A stretch of DNA of 64,000 nucleotides from Cohaesibacter gelatinilyticus (lineage in GTDB: Bacteria > Pseudomonadota > Alphaproteobacteria > Rhizobiales > Cohaesibacteraceae): the NCBI RefSeq assembly GCF_900215605.1, contig NZ_OBEL01000005.1, forward strand, positions 62,001 through 126,000, in the 5' to 3' direction. The position numbers and the translations under genes were made by a program. Under the pieces are notes generated by a model. That model saw nothing but the letters and a program-made list of their open reading frames with translations, was not told where the DNA came from and searched no databases. This document shows positions 56,173 through 64,000 of the stretch, piece after piece; position 1 is the first letter of the stretch, and each line of letters starts with the position of its first letter.

Positions 56173-56877
56173 ATGCATATCAAAATTCCAGCAGAAAAGA
56201 TTGCTTATCATTTCGTCGCCATAATCGCATTGATGCTTGCCAGCATGAGCTATGCATCTGCTCAGGTGCAGGCAACGCCTATGCAATATGATGTGGAAGT
56301 TCAGTCCATATTGCTTTGCACAGATGCAAACTGCGGTACCTCGACAACTCTGTCCAATACCACTGCGACCTTTGCATTGGCGTCCGGTGGAGGACCACTC
56401 GCAACACAGCAACCCTATACGATCAATAGGATTGTGCAGGCCACGGGCAATTATACTCATATGCGTCTGACTGTTACCAATTCGATCAAGGTAACCGGTA
56501 GCGTAACAAATGTTGCCAACCCTGCGGGCGGTACCATGACTTGCAACACTGTGGCCGGGGGTGTGATTGACCTGGGTGCGGGCGATAATGGACAAAGCCA
56601 TGCCACACCAGGAGCTCTGGGTATCATGAACTATGTTGTAAGCCGTGTTCCGCCAGCCTTTGTGGTACCTGCCAACTTGACTATAAATGTTCAACCAGCG
56701 ACGCTTACCTTGACCTACCAGCTACCTTTTTCTCTCAATGCCACCGCTGGTGATGTCATCCCGGAGGTAGATATCAAGTTCAAGGTAACGGATAGCCTTA
56801 ATGCACTTGGAGTTGGTGCTTCAACTTGTGGGCTGTATATTTCTCCACCCACGTTACGGATTACACCGAAGGCATAA
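56173..56877 (+). CDS. Small secreted protein, companion of the barrel
   Basis: A 234-residue protein with a signal peptide (about 1-30, cleavage near ASA-QV). The mature part is Thr/Asn/Val-rich and looks entirely beta-structured, with four cysteines (LLCTDANCG, MTCNTV, STCGLY) that could form two disulfides. I do not recognise a family. Its 11-nt spacing from the barrel gene and shared orientation make it a likely partner, perhaps a surface subunit held by the barrel. It has a short AAGG ribosome site. Confidence 0.75.
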   Translation: MHIKIPAEKIAYHFVAIIALMLASMSYASAQVQATPMQYDVEVQSILLCTDANCGTSTTLSNTTATFALASGGGPLATQQPYTINRIVQATGNYTHMRLTVTNSIKVTGSVTNVANPAGGTMTCNTVAGGVIDLGAGDNGQSHATPGALGIMNYVVSRVPPAFVVPANLTINVQPATLTLTYQLPFSLNATAGDVIPEVDIKFKVTDSLNALGVGASTCGLYISPPTLRITPKA

Positions 56878-56924
56878 ATCCACTCTGGTGGTTGGGCGGA
56901 ATTCTTTTCCAGATAAAGGTCGAG

Positions 56925-56959
56925 CAGGGTGTAAGCTGACGAGGCTTCACCCTGTTTCT
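56925..56959 (+). terminator. Stem-loop terminator after the barrel/companion operon
   Basis: CAGGGTG (56925-56931) pairs with CACCCTG (56948-56954) with an additional inner AAGC/GCTT, followed by TTTCTATTTT. Confidence 0.75.
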
Positions 56960-57277
56960 ATTTTCTCAAGCTATACCAAAACAGGTGACAGGAAAAGTTC
57001 CCATCACCTGCAATAGGTTATGAAATAATTGAAAAATTCAGGGTCATTGGAAAAATCCAGTGCACCGAATGCCCGTCTCTAGGAAACATGCTGGTCCAAA
57101 ATTGCACAACTCCCATTTGGGGGTAACGCGTGGTTCAGCCATTGAAAATATTACCCAGAGTTGTTTGTGCGGCAATTAGCACTCTGATCACGAATTTTTG
57201 AAATGTAAACGGTTGCATGGAATGGATTGAGAGATTTCAATTGAGTTTGCCGAATAAGATTGCGCCGGAGAGCTGGA
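56960..57277 (+). other. Intergenic region upstream of the LuxR-type gene
   Basis: About 320 bp with no gene found. It must contain the LuxR-type promoter. No palindrome of note was seen. Confidence 0.35.
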
Positions 57278-58411
57278 TTGGATCTGATTCAAGCAAACAT
57301 TGACAAGACGATTGAAACCATCTCGGAAATCATCTCGCTTGCGCCATTGGGGCTGGCTGATTGGTCGGACATTACCGTGGCCATGACGGATTTGTTCCCT
57401 GGCTCTTTCTCGGGGTTGATCAATTACGATGTCGTCAATAACACCATGCCATTTCTGCAAGTCGACGGTGTCGAGCAATCATTCTTGCGCTCCTATATCG
57501 ACTATTATCATACCATCAATCCCTATGAGAAATATTGGCGAGGTCATGAAGATGGTCAGGTTTGGATCTCGGACTATGTGTTGCCAATCTCACAGCTGAA
57601 AAATGATGAATTTTACAATGACTGGATGGCAAAGTTGGGAGAGTTCGACTCTGCCATTGGAGTGAAGTTGAACCCGACCGCAGAGAACGAGGTGCGTTTC
57701 AATCTTCAGTTCGCCACAAGGGATTTTGCAGACTATGAAGCCCCCGCCATGTATATCATGCACAAGGTTCGTGCCCCACTTTATCGTGCCATAACGCTGG
57801 CACAACAATTGACGGAAAACCAAAGCGAGTTGGTGGGGGCCTCTGCGCTGATTGATCGCAAGGACAAGGCAGCTTTCATTGTCGATGTCTCAGCTTGTCT
57901 CAGGAACTGCAACTCGATTTTTGAGGAATATCTGGAGACGCACATGCTTTTCAGGCATGAGCATGGTCAATTGTCGTTGATGAATTATCGTTATGATGAC
58001 AGGTTCAAACAGCTTGTTCGCCAAATGGCACTTTTTGCCAGCGCACAAACATCCAAAATGGTTGTGCGTGATGATCAGGGGGATTGGGTATTGTCCTGCT
58101 CTCGTCTTCCCAGTTCGTTGAATACAGCCCCTTTGATTCCGCAACAATTGGTTCTGGTAACGGTAAGTCGCCTTGGACAGACACAAAATATTCTGGAACT
58201 GACGGAATTCTCATCCGCATTTCATCTGACCAAAGCCGAGGAGAGGCTTTGTCAAATGTTGTTGGCCGGTCACTCTTTGTCTGAAGCTGCCAGATGTTGC
58301 GCGATTACCTACGAGACTGCACGATCACGGATCAAGGATATTTTTTCCAAGACCCGAACATCCAGGCAGGCTGATCTGATGTTGTTGTTGGAACAATATC
58401 GCTCAGGGTAA
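57278..58411 (+). CDS. LuxR-type transcriptional regulator with unknown sensor domain
   Basis: A 377-residue protein. The C-terminal LuxR-type HTH (about 315-375: LTKAEERLCQMLLAGHSLSEAARCCAITYETARSRIKDIFSKT) has the family's conserved Glu, Leu, Gly and Ala positions. The long N-terminal part carries no domain I can name; it may be a PAS/GAF-like sensor. There is no ATG nearby. TTG 57278 follows GGAGAG at five bases, and TTG 57260 is an alternative. It is a candidate regulator of the upstream barrel/companion genes, by position only. Confidence 0.78.
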   Translation: MDLIQANIDKTIETISEIISLAPLGLADWSDITVAMTDLFPGSFSGLINYDVVNNTMPFLQVDGVEQSFLRSYIDYYHTINPYEKYWRGHEDGQVWISDYVLPISQLKNDEFYNDWMAKLGEFDSAIGVKLNPTAENEVRFNLQFATRDFADYEAPAMYIMHKVRAPLYRAITLAQQLTENQSELVGASALIDRKDKAAFIVDVSACLRNCNSIFEEYLETHMLFRHEHGQLSLMNYRYDDRFKQLVRQMALFASAQTSKMVVRDDQGDWVLSCSRLPSSLNTAPLIPQQLVLVTVSRLGQTQNILELTEFSSAFHLTKAEERLCQMLLAGHSLSEAARCCAITYETARSRIKDIFSKTRTSRQADLMLLLEQYRSG

Positions 58412-58414
58412 GCC

Positions 58415-59527
58415 TTAACCCGAGGTGCGGACCACCAGTTTACCTGGAACCCGGATCACATCCTCCCCTGGCGGAATATCATCGAGCAAATTTAGCAGGT
58501 GATGGACCATTTCTTCCAATGGCTGATGATAGGAAGTCAGGTCATAGGCCGGGGTGGCGCAAAGGTCGATATTGTCAAACCCGATGACAGCAATGTCGTC
58601 AGGTACGGACAGGCCGCGATCGTAGCGAATGGCATCAATGGCTCCGAGCGCCATGACATCGTTCTCGCACAGCATCAGATCAGGATAGTGATCTGCTTCC
58701 AGGCCATCGAGATAGCTATGGACAGCATCTCGCGCCAGTTCACGATTATATGTCGGGATCGAGAAAATATCCGGCTCTGGTTTACCGAGGCGCTTTAGCT
58801 CTCGCACAAAGGTACGCTTTCGGAGCAAGCTGGTAGAGTGAGTGATCGGGCCAGCAAGAAAAGCGGTTTTTTCGAAGCCACGCTCAAGGGCATGTTCGAC
58901 AATCTCTCTAATTGCTCTTGCGTTATCACAGCTGATTGAGATGGTTCGTTCATGGCTGCTTTCCCGTGCAAAAACGATCATCTTTTTCATGCGTTGTGCG
59001 CCCAATGCTGTCGACAACAACTCATCACTGAACCCTGTGCCCATAAGAATGGCTGCATCCACGCGTCGCTGAGAAGCATTGAGAAGTGCATCGGTCGGGC
59101 TATGAAATTCACCGATATTGATCACAAGGGCCGCAAGGCCTTTTTGCTGCAGAGCATCAGTAAGATGCTTAAGGAGAGGTAGTTTATAGGGATTATCGAA
59201 ATCATCAATCAGAAGTGCGACGAGGTTGGTTTTATTGGTCGCGAGACTGGATGCAAGCAAATCGGGTGCATAGCCAAGATCCTTGGCAGCATTCAGAACT
59301 TTTTCGAGGTTCTTTTGAGAGATAGAGGCATCGCGTTTGAACGCACGAGCAACGGTCCAGCGGGAAACCCCGGCCAGGTTCGCTACATCTTGTGCAGTTG
59401 CATTTCTGGCAGCCTGCATGACATTGGCTGCGGTATCAACGGACACTGCTTTTGATTGCTTTTCGTCTTTTACATCTGATTCCAAAGCGTTTTTTCTATC
59501 CGTTTGGTTCACACGTTTATCACCCAT
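58415..59527 (-). CDS. LacI-family repressor of the inositol operon, with N-terminal extension
   Basis: A 370-residue LacI-type regulator. The HTH starts unusually late (about residue 43: ATAQDVANLAGVSRWTVARAF), after an approximately 40-residue polar extension. The sugar-binding domain contains VALLIDDFDNPYKLPLLKHL and GFDNIDLCATPAYDLTSYHQP. It is divergent from the inositol genes, with a double operator between. It most likely represses them until inositol or an intermediate is present. A shorter start (Met37, 59419) lacks a ribosome site. Confidence 0.9.
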   Translation of the reverse strand: MGDKRVNQTDRKNALESDVKDEKQSKAVSVDTAANVMQAARNATAQDVANLAGVSRWTVARAFKRDASISQKNLEKVLNAAKDLGYAPDLLASSLATNKTNLVALLIDDFDNPYKLPLLKHLTDALQQKGLAALVINIGEFHSPTDALLNASQRRVDAAILMGTGFSDELLSTALGAQRMKKMIVFARESSHERTISISCDNARAIREIVEHALERGFEKTAFLAGPITHSTSLLRKRTFVRELKRLGKPEPDIFSIPTYNRELARDAVHSYLDGLEADHYPDLMLCENDVMALGAIDAIRYDRGLSVPDDIAVIGFDNIDLCATPAYDLTSYHQPLEEMVHHLLNLLDDIPPGEDVIRVPGKLVVRTSG

Positions 59528-59583
59528 GCTTGTTCATTATCCATAGGCCACAAGGAATTCAAGGATAATCGAATATACATTTT

Positions 59584-59623
59584 TTTGCTCCCGCGTGCAA
59601 AAATTCTTGCACGCGGGAGCAAA
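59584..59623. promoter_or_regulatory. Double LacI-type operator
   Basis: TTTGCTCCCGCGTGCAA (59584-59600) and TTGCACGCGGGAGCAAA (59607-59623) are perfect inverted copies around a 6-nt spacer. Each core is itself an imperfect palindrome of LacI type (TTGC..CG..GCAA), so two dimer sites with centres 22 bp apart, about two helical turns, are likely. The pair sits 56 nt before the regulator gene and 122 nt before the first enzyme gene. Confidence 0.8.
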
Positions 59624-59745
59624 GCTGTGTATTCCAGTATGAATAAGGGCGAATACGGAGATCTGGACATACATGGATCTTGTGTTGTTGGACAGGCTCA
59701 TTATCGAGCGGACGTTAAAAGATCAGGTCATCAGGGAAGACATCA

Positions 59746-60558
59746 ATGCGCAAGATAGGCTGTTGCACATGGATCTTTGGGGAAGCGTCATTGGTCAGCA
59801 GTGCAGGAATGGTCAAAAAGGCTGGCCTTGATGGAGTCGAGCTGTTTGGCGATTGGCAAAATATCGAGGCAGGTGAAGCAAAGGAGATTCTGGATGACCA
59901 GGGTCTGCAGGTTTTTTCGCTTACGCCTGCCGATGCTGATATTTCGCATCCAGATGCGGCGAAACGTCAGATGGCACTCGATTATTACAAAGGCCTTATG
60001 GACTTTGCGGCAGAGTTCGGTGCGCCACTTGTCTCTTGCCATGGGCAGGTGACACGTATCGCGCCAATCTCTTCTCAGGAAGAAGAGGATGCTTTGCTGG
60101 TGGATGTCACTCGTAAGATTTGTGAGATGGCCAAGGCCAATGATCTGAAGGTCGTTTTCGAAATTCTCAATCGTTATGAGACCCATCAGATCCGTACGGT
60201 CAAGGAAGGTTTGGCATTGCTGGATGAGGTTGGCGCATCCAATCTGTCTTTGTTGCCTGATGCCTATCACATGAATATCGAAGAAGAAGATCCAGCTCAT
60301 GCCTTGAAATTGGCCGGTGACACATTGGGTCTCTATCACGCTGCCGATTCCAATCGCTGTGGTGTCGGCCAGGGCAATATCGAATTTGCCGCGCAAATCA
60401 ATGCTCTCAATGAGATTGAGTATGCCGGCCCCATCATTCTGGAAGTGAATGCTCCGGGCCCCAATCCCTTTACCCCAAACAAGGGAGAGGGGTTCCAGAG
60501 CATTGTTGCGAACCAGTTGGCGCAGAGTGTTCAAGCTTTGCGTGCCTTGGGAGCCTAG
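59746..60558 (+). CDS. TIM-barrel sugar isomerase/epimerase or dehydratase of inositol catabolism
   Basis: A 270-residue xylose-isomerase-like TIM barrel (AP endonuclease 2 superfamily). It has the metal-binding acidic residues FEILNRYETHQ, LLPDAYHMNIEEED, YHAADSN and ILEVN. This group contains IolE (inosose dehydratase), IolI (inosose isomerase) and ketose epimerases. IolI-like or a related isomerase fits the length best, and the operon context (inositol importer, iolD) points to inositol. It has an AGGGAAG ribosome site. Confidence 0.82.
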   Translation: MRKIGCCTWIFGEASLVSSAGMVKKAGLDGVELFGDWQNIEAGEAKEILDDQGLQVFSLTPADADISHPDAAKRQMALDYYKGLMDFAAEFGAPLVSCHGQVTRIAPISSQEEEDALLVDVTRKICEMAKANDLKVVFEILNRYETHQIRTVKEGLALLDEVGASNLSLLPDAYHMNIEEEDPAHALKLAGDTLGLYHAADSNRCGVGQGNIEFAAQINALNEIEYAGPIILEVNAPGPNPFTPNKGEGFQSIVANQLAQSVQALRALGA

Positions 60559-60673
60559 CTCTCAAGGGTCTTGTTTGATCTTGGTGGTGCTTGCATCAGG
60601 CAGGATCACATCGGGTGGGTGGAGCTGCCCGGAAATTGAAGTAAACCAAAACCAACGTTCCTTGGGAGGAAAA

Positions 60674-61600
60674 ATGAAAAAGCTATTGAAATCCGCTGTA
60701 GTTGCCGCATCACTTGCAATCGCAGCACCGGCTCTGGCTGCTGATATCATCGTGGTTTCTCATGGTCAGGCAAACGACCCATTCTGGTCTGTGGTGAAAA
60801 ATGGTGTCGAGCGTGCCGCAAAGGATACCGGTGCCAAAGTCAGCTATCGTGCTCCTGAAACCTTCGACATGGTTGCAATGAGCCAGCTGATTGATGCAGC
60901 AGTGAATCAGGAGCCGGATGGGCTGGTTGTCTCCATCCCCGATGGCGATGCGCTTGGCCCATCCATCCAGCGTGCGGTGGAAGCTGGCATTCCTGTGATT
61001 TCCATGAATTCGGGTTCTGATGTCTCCAAGGGCCTTGGTGCTCTTCTGCATGTTGGCCAGGAAGAATTCGATGCAGGTAAAAAAGCTGGCGAGAAACTTG
61101 CCTCAATGGGCGGCAAGAGTGGACTTTGTGTGAACCACGAAGTTGGCAACGTTGCCCTTGATCAACGTTGTGCAGGATTTGCAGAAGGTTTTGGTGGCAA
61201 AACCAAAGTTCTGCCAACCACGAACGATCCTGCTGAGATTGAAGCCAAGGTCAAAGCGGCACTGGAATCTGATGGATCAATCGATACCGTCATGGCGCTT
61301 GGCGCAGGGACCGCAGGGGAGCCCACGGTTGCAGCTGTGAAAGCGATTGGACGCTCTGGTGAGGTAAAAGTAGCCTCATTTGATCTGTCCGCCAATTTCC
61401 TGGAGTCTGTCATGGCTGGTGATGCTGCATTTGCAATCGATCAACAGCAGTTTCTGCAGGGCTATTTGCCTGTAGCATTTTTGGCGATGCACGCAGAGTT
61501 TGGTCTGATGCCAGGTGGTAATGTTGCTTCTGGTCCAAACCTGATCACCAAAGACAAAGCCGGTCAGGTGGTGGAGTTGTCTGCCAACGGCATTCGCTAA
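60674..61600 (+). CDS. Sugar/inositol ABC importer substrate-binding protein
   Basis: A 308-residue periplasmic protein with a signal peptide ending after ALA near residue 22, then the type I ribose-binding fold: DIIVVSHGQANDPFWSVVKNG, DGLVVSIPDGDALGPSIQRAVEAGIPVISMNSG and VASFDLS. It is most like the inositol-binding proteins (IbpA) of Caulobacter and rhizobia. The start at 60674 follows GGGAGGA. A hairpin follows the gene, as in the other transport operons here. Confidence 0.9.
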   Translation: MKKLLKSAVVAASLAIAAPALAADIIVVSHGQANDPFWSVVKNGVERAAKDTGAKVSYRAPETFDMVAMSQLIDAAVNQEPDGLVVSIPDGDALGPSIQRAVEAGIPVISMNSGSDVSKGLGALLHVGQEEFDAGKKAGEKLASMGGKSGLCVNHEVGNVALDQRCAGFAEGFGGKTKVLPTTNDPAEIEAKVKAALESDGSIDTVMALGAGTAGEPTVAAVKAIGRSGEVKVASFDLSANFLESVMAGDAAFAIDQQQFLQGYLPVAFLAMHAEFGLMPGGNVASGPNLITKDKAGQVVELSANGIR

Positions 61601-61625
61601 TCGCGCGAATGAATGTGTAACAACA

Positions 61626-61651
61626 AGCAGGGCGGTGTTAGCTGTCCTGCT
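61626..61651 (+). other. Intra-operon mRNA hairpin after the inositol binding-protein gene
   Basis: AGCAGGGCGG pairs with CTGTCCTGCT over ten pairs (two G-U) with a 6-nt loop. No T-run follows. It is probably an mRNA stability element rather than a terminator. Confidence 0.55.
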
Positions 61652-61755
61652 CTTGAATGGATGATCAGTTGCGACAGGACGCGCTGATCGGGCTGGAGAG
61701 ACAAGTAAGTCACTCGCCCTTATGTCCCACAGTCCGAAAAAATGGGAGACGCCGA

Positions 61756-62862
61756 ATGTCAACGATAGAGCCCGTAAAGGTTGACGAACGGATCAAACAG
61801 GAATCCTGGATGGCCCAGTTGATGAAGCGCCCGGAATTGGGGGCAATCGCCGGAGTTGTTCTGGTTACAATCTTTTTCCTTCTTACGGCCGATGATGCCA
61901 TGTTCACCCTGCAAGGCTTCATGAATTTCATGACACCTGCAGCGCAGTTGGGGATTCTGGCGATCGGTGCATCCTTGCTGATGATCGGTGGCGAGTTTGA
62001 CCTCTCATTGGGGTCCATGGTCGCTTTTGCCGGTCTGTTCTTTGCCGCTTGTGTGGTGAATTTTGGAACACCATTGTTCATCGCTATTCCCGCCACACTG
62101 GCCTTTGCCGGTATGGTTGGTGCTATCAATGGGCAAATTGTCCTTCGTACAGGATTGCCCTCCTTCATTGTAACCCTGGCATTCCTGTTCATTCTTCGTG
62201 GTCTGTCCCTCGTCGGCTTGAAATGGGCAACCGGTGGTTCCACCCAGCTGCGTGGTGTGCGTCAGGCTGTTGAAAATGATCCGCTGGCCGGTTTCTTCTC
62301 CGGTGATGCTTTCACCAGCCTGTTTGTCAAGTTGGCAGAGATGGGCTGGATTGACACGTTCAAAAACGGCACGCCAAAGGTCAAAGGTGTACCGGTGGAG
62401 ATTTTGTGGTTTGTCGCCCTTGCATTGCTGGCAACCTATATCCTGCTTCGTACTCCGGCAGGTAACTGGATCTTTGCATCCGGTGGTGATGCCAATGCTG
62501 CATCCAACTCGGGGGTACCTGTTCGCAAGGTCAAGATCTCTCTCTTCATGGTTACCGCCTGTTGCGCGGCGTTACTTGCCGTCATTCAGGTGATCGATGC
62601 GGGTTCGACCGATGCTCGTCGTGGTTTTCAGAAGGAATTTGAGGCCATTATCGCGGCAGTGATCGGCGGTTGTCTGTTGACCGGCGGCTACGGCTCCGCA
62701 ATTGGAGCGTTCTTCGGTGCGACCATCTTCGGAATGGTCGTGATTGGCTTGACCTATACCAACTTTGATCAGGATTGGTTCCAGGTCTTCCTTGGCGGCA
62801 TGCTGCTGCTGGCTGTGTTGTTCAACAACATGATCCGTAAACGTGTAACCGGGGAGCGCTGA
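61756..62862 (+). CDS. Sugar/inositol ABC importer permease
   Basis: A 368-residue protein of the ribose-type BPD_transp_2 permease family with about ten membrane helices, [16 protein letters not shown] and the coupling region [21 protein letters not shown]. It corresponds to IatP/IatP-like permeases in inositol uptake systems. ATG 61756 follows GGGAGA. A frame-continuous start at 61657 is unlikely because it follows the hairpin immediately and has no ribosome site. Confidence 0.9.
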   Translation: MSTIEPVKVDERIKQESWMAQLMKRPELGAIAGVVLVTIFFLLTADDAMFTLQGFMNFMTPAAQLGILAIGASLLMIGGEFDLSLGSMVAFAGLFFAACVVNFGTPLFIAIPATLAFAGMVGAINGQIVLRTGLPSFIVTLAFLFILRGLSLVGLKWATGGSTQLRGVRQAVENDPLAGFFSGDAFTSLFVKLAEMGWIDTFKNGTPKVKGVPVEILWFVALALLATYILLRTPAGNWIFASGGDANAASNSGVPVRKVKISLFMVTACCAALLAVIQVIDAGSTDARRGFQKEFEAIIAAVIGGCLLTGGYGSAIGAFFGATIFGMVVIGLTYTNFDQDWFQVFLGGMLLLAVLFNNMIRKRVTGER

Positions 62863-62864
62863 TC

Positions 62865-63644
62865 ATGACCAAACCAATCGTTCATATGGACAAGATCGAA
62901 AAGCATTTTGGCAATGTCATCGCTCTGGCAGGTGTCAGCTTTGATGTCACTCCTGGAGAATGTCATTGTCTGCTTGGCGACAATGGTGCGGGTAAGTCGA
63001 CCTTCATCAAGACCATGTCCGGTGTGCACAAGCCGACGGCGGGAGAGATCCTGTTTGAGGGAAACCACATGGATTTTGATAGCCCGCGAGATGCCATGGA
63101 AGCAGGCATTGCAACGGTGTATCAGGATTTGGCAATGATCCCGCTGATGTCGGTGACGCGTAACTTCTTCATGGGGCGTGAACCAACCAAAGGTCGTGGC
63201 ATTCTAAAGCGTTTTGATACTGAGACTGCCAATGAGATCTGCATGGAGGAAATGCGCAAGATGGGTATCAATCTGCGCGGGCCGGATCAGGCTGTGGGAA
63301 CATTATCTGGTGGTGAGCGTCAGACCGTGGCCATCGCCCGCGCGGTTCACTTCGGTGCCAAAGTATTGATTCTTGATGAGCCGACCTCTGCACTTGGCGT
63401 GCGCCAGACCTCCAATGTCCTGGCGACCATCGATCGGGTCCGCAATCAGGGCATTGGTGTGGTTTTCATCACTCATAACGTTCGTCATTCTCTGGCTGTG
63501 GGTGATCGTTTTACAGTGTTGAACAGGGGCAAGACCCTTGGCACGGCCAAGAAAGGCGATATCACTCCTGATGAGCTGCAAGATCTGATGGCGGGTGGCC
63601 AGGAGTTGGCTGAACTGGAATCTTCATTGGGTGGCACGATTTGA
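62865..63644 (+). CDS. Sugar/inositol ABC importer ATP-binding protein, single domain
   Basis: A 259-residue ATPase with one nucleotide-binding domain: Walker [10 protein letters not shown], signature [15 protein letters not shown], Walker [12 protein letters not shown] and H-loop ITHNV. Most ribose-type importers use a double-domain protein (RbsA); the single-domain form fits the inositol IatA group. It follows its permease by two bases. A stem-loop is found in the 93-nt gap to iolD. Confidence 0.93.
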   Translation: MTKPIVHMDKIEKHFGNVIALAGVSFDVTPGECHCLLGDNGAGKSTFIKTMSGVHKPTAGEILFEGNHMDFDSPRDAMEAGIATVYQDLAMIPLMSVTRNFFMGREPTKGRGILKRFDTETANEICMEEMRKMGINLRGPDQAVGTLSGGERQTVAIARAVHFGAKVLILDEPTSALGVRQTSNVLATIDRVRNQGIGVVFITHNVRHSLAVGDRFTVLNRGKTLGTAKKGDITPDELQDLMAGGQELAELESSLGGTI

Positions 63645-63667
63645 TCTGACATCCATCTCATCCTGTG

Positions 63668-63702
63668 GTCGGGCCGACATGCTTTGTTTGCGTTGGCCCG
63701 AC
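63668..63702 (+). other. Hairpin between the ABC ATPase gene and iolD
   Basis: GTCGGGCC (63668-63675) pairs with GGCCCGAC (63695-63702); AC/GT extends the stem past a G-T pair. No T-run follows. Confidence 0.55.
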
Positions 63703-63737
63703 AGAATACTTCCCTAATACAAGAAGGACGGTCTTGC

Positions 63738-64000
63738 ATGACAACTATTCGATTGACGGCAGCGCAGGCCTTGGTTCGTTATCTGGAAAATCAGATGAAT
63801 GCGGATGGTGAACGTTTCATCGAAGGTGTATGGGCCATATTTGGTCACGGCAATGTGGCAGGGATCGGGGAAGCCTTGCATGCAGCAAAAGATCACTTGC
63901 CGACTTATCGCGGCCACAACGAGCAAACCATGGCACATGCCGCAATTGCCTATGCTAAGCAATCAAAACGCAAGCGTGCGATGGCAGTGACATCTTCAAT
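63738..64000 (+). CDS. iolD: Trihydroxycyclohexane-dione hydrolase IolD, cut by window edge
   Basis: Eighty-seven complete codons at the window edge. The opening TIRLTAAQALVRYLENQM, then FGHGNVAGIGEALHAAKDHLPTYRGHNEQTMAHAAIAYAK, is characteristic of IolD, the thiamine-diphosphate enzyme that opens the ring of 3D-trihydroxycyclohexane-1,2-dione in myo-inositol catabolism. The thiamine-contacting Glu of this family is in the GHNEQ segment. This identifies the operon as inositol catabolic. Confidence 0.92.
   Translation, partial: MTTIRLTAAQALVRYLENQMNADGERFIEGVWAIFGHGNVAGIGEALHAAKDHLPTYRGHNEQTMAHAAIAYAKQSKRKRAMAVTSS

Overview
The window reads as chromosomal DNA of a free-living, probably marine alphaproteobacterium of the order Hyphomicrobiales (Rhizobiales), perhaps near Cohaesibacter. 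This is inferred from gene content: a RegB/RegA redox pair, MmcB, DUF2336 and DUF2852 proteins, a complex I NDUFA9-like protein, an intracellular PHB depolymerase, RibN under an FMN riboswitch, fused CysN/C, and many TRAP and ABC uptake operons. I found no rRNA, insertion sequence, prophage or CRISPR array. One tRNA gene (Leu, anticodon CAG) is present.

Left end (1-17.3 kb): a surface-adhesion and signalling block. A 1297-residue RTX/cadherin-repeat type I secretion substrate (minus strand) is divergent from its exporter: two ABC proteins, an HlyD-type adaptor and a TolC-type outer membrane channel. Two signalling genes follow, a REC-PAS-GGDEF-EAL protein and an RpfC-like hybrid kinase that overlap at the stop/start. 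The two ABC ATPase domains are strikingly degenerate, and neither keeps an LSGGQ signature.

Middle (17.4-46.6 kb): sulfate activation (cysD, cysNC), a BaiN-type flavoprotein, and an operon for D-glutamate-type catabolism (XRE-cupin regulator, a 17+17 bp perfect palindrome, an ABC importer, dgcA, dgcN). These are followed by an omega-aminotransferase, mmcB, regA/regB, phaZ, a DUF2852 protein, the FMN riboswitch with ribN, an IclR-regulated TRAP operon, ridA, a dCache chemoreceptor, a BON-LysM protein, a cytoplasmic-looking GH20 hexosaminidase and an NDUFA9-like protein.

Right end (46.7-64 kb): a divergent amino-acid catabolic island has EutB-like and EutC-like enzymes, a polar amino acid ABC importer, an aminotransferase, a DoeB-like deacylase and a DauR/YheO-type regulator. 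It resembles ectoine clusters but lacks ectoine hydrolase. Next come an inverse-autotransporter barrel with no passenger, a small secreted companion and a LuxR-type regulator. The window ends inside a myo-inositol operon: LacI regulator, double operator, TIM-barrel enzyme, ABC importer and iolD (cut by the edge).

One pattern crosses several regions. All four solute-uptake operons carry a strong hairpin without a T-run directly after the binding-protein gene, which suggests a shared way of expressing binding protein in excess over the membrane parts.
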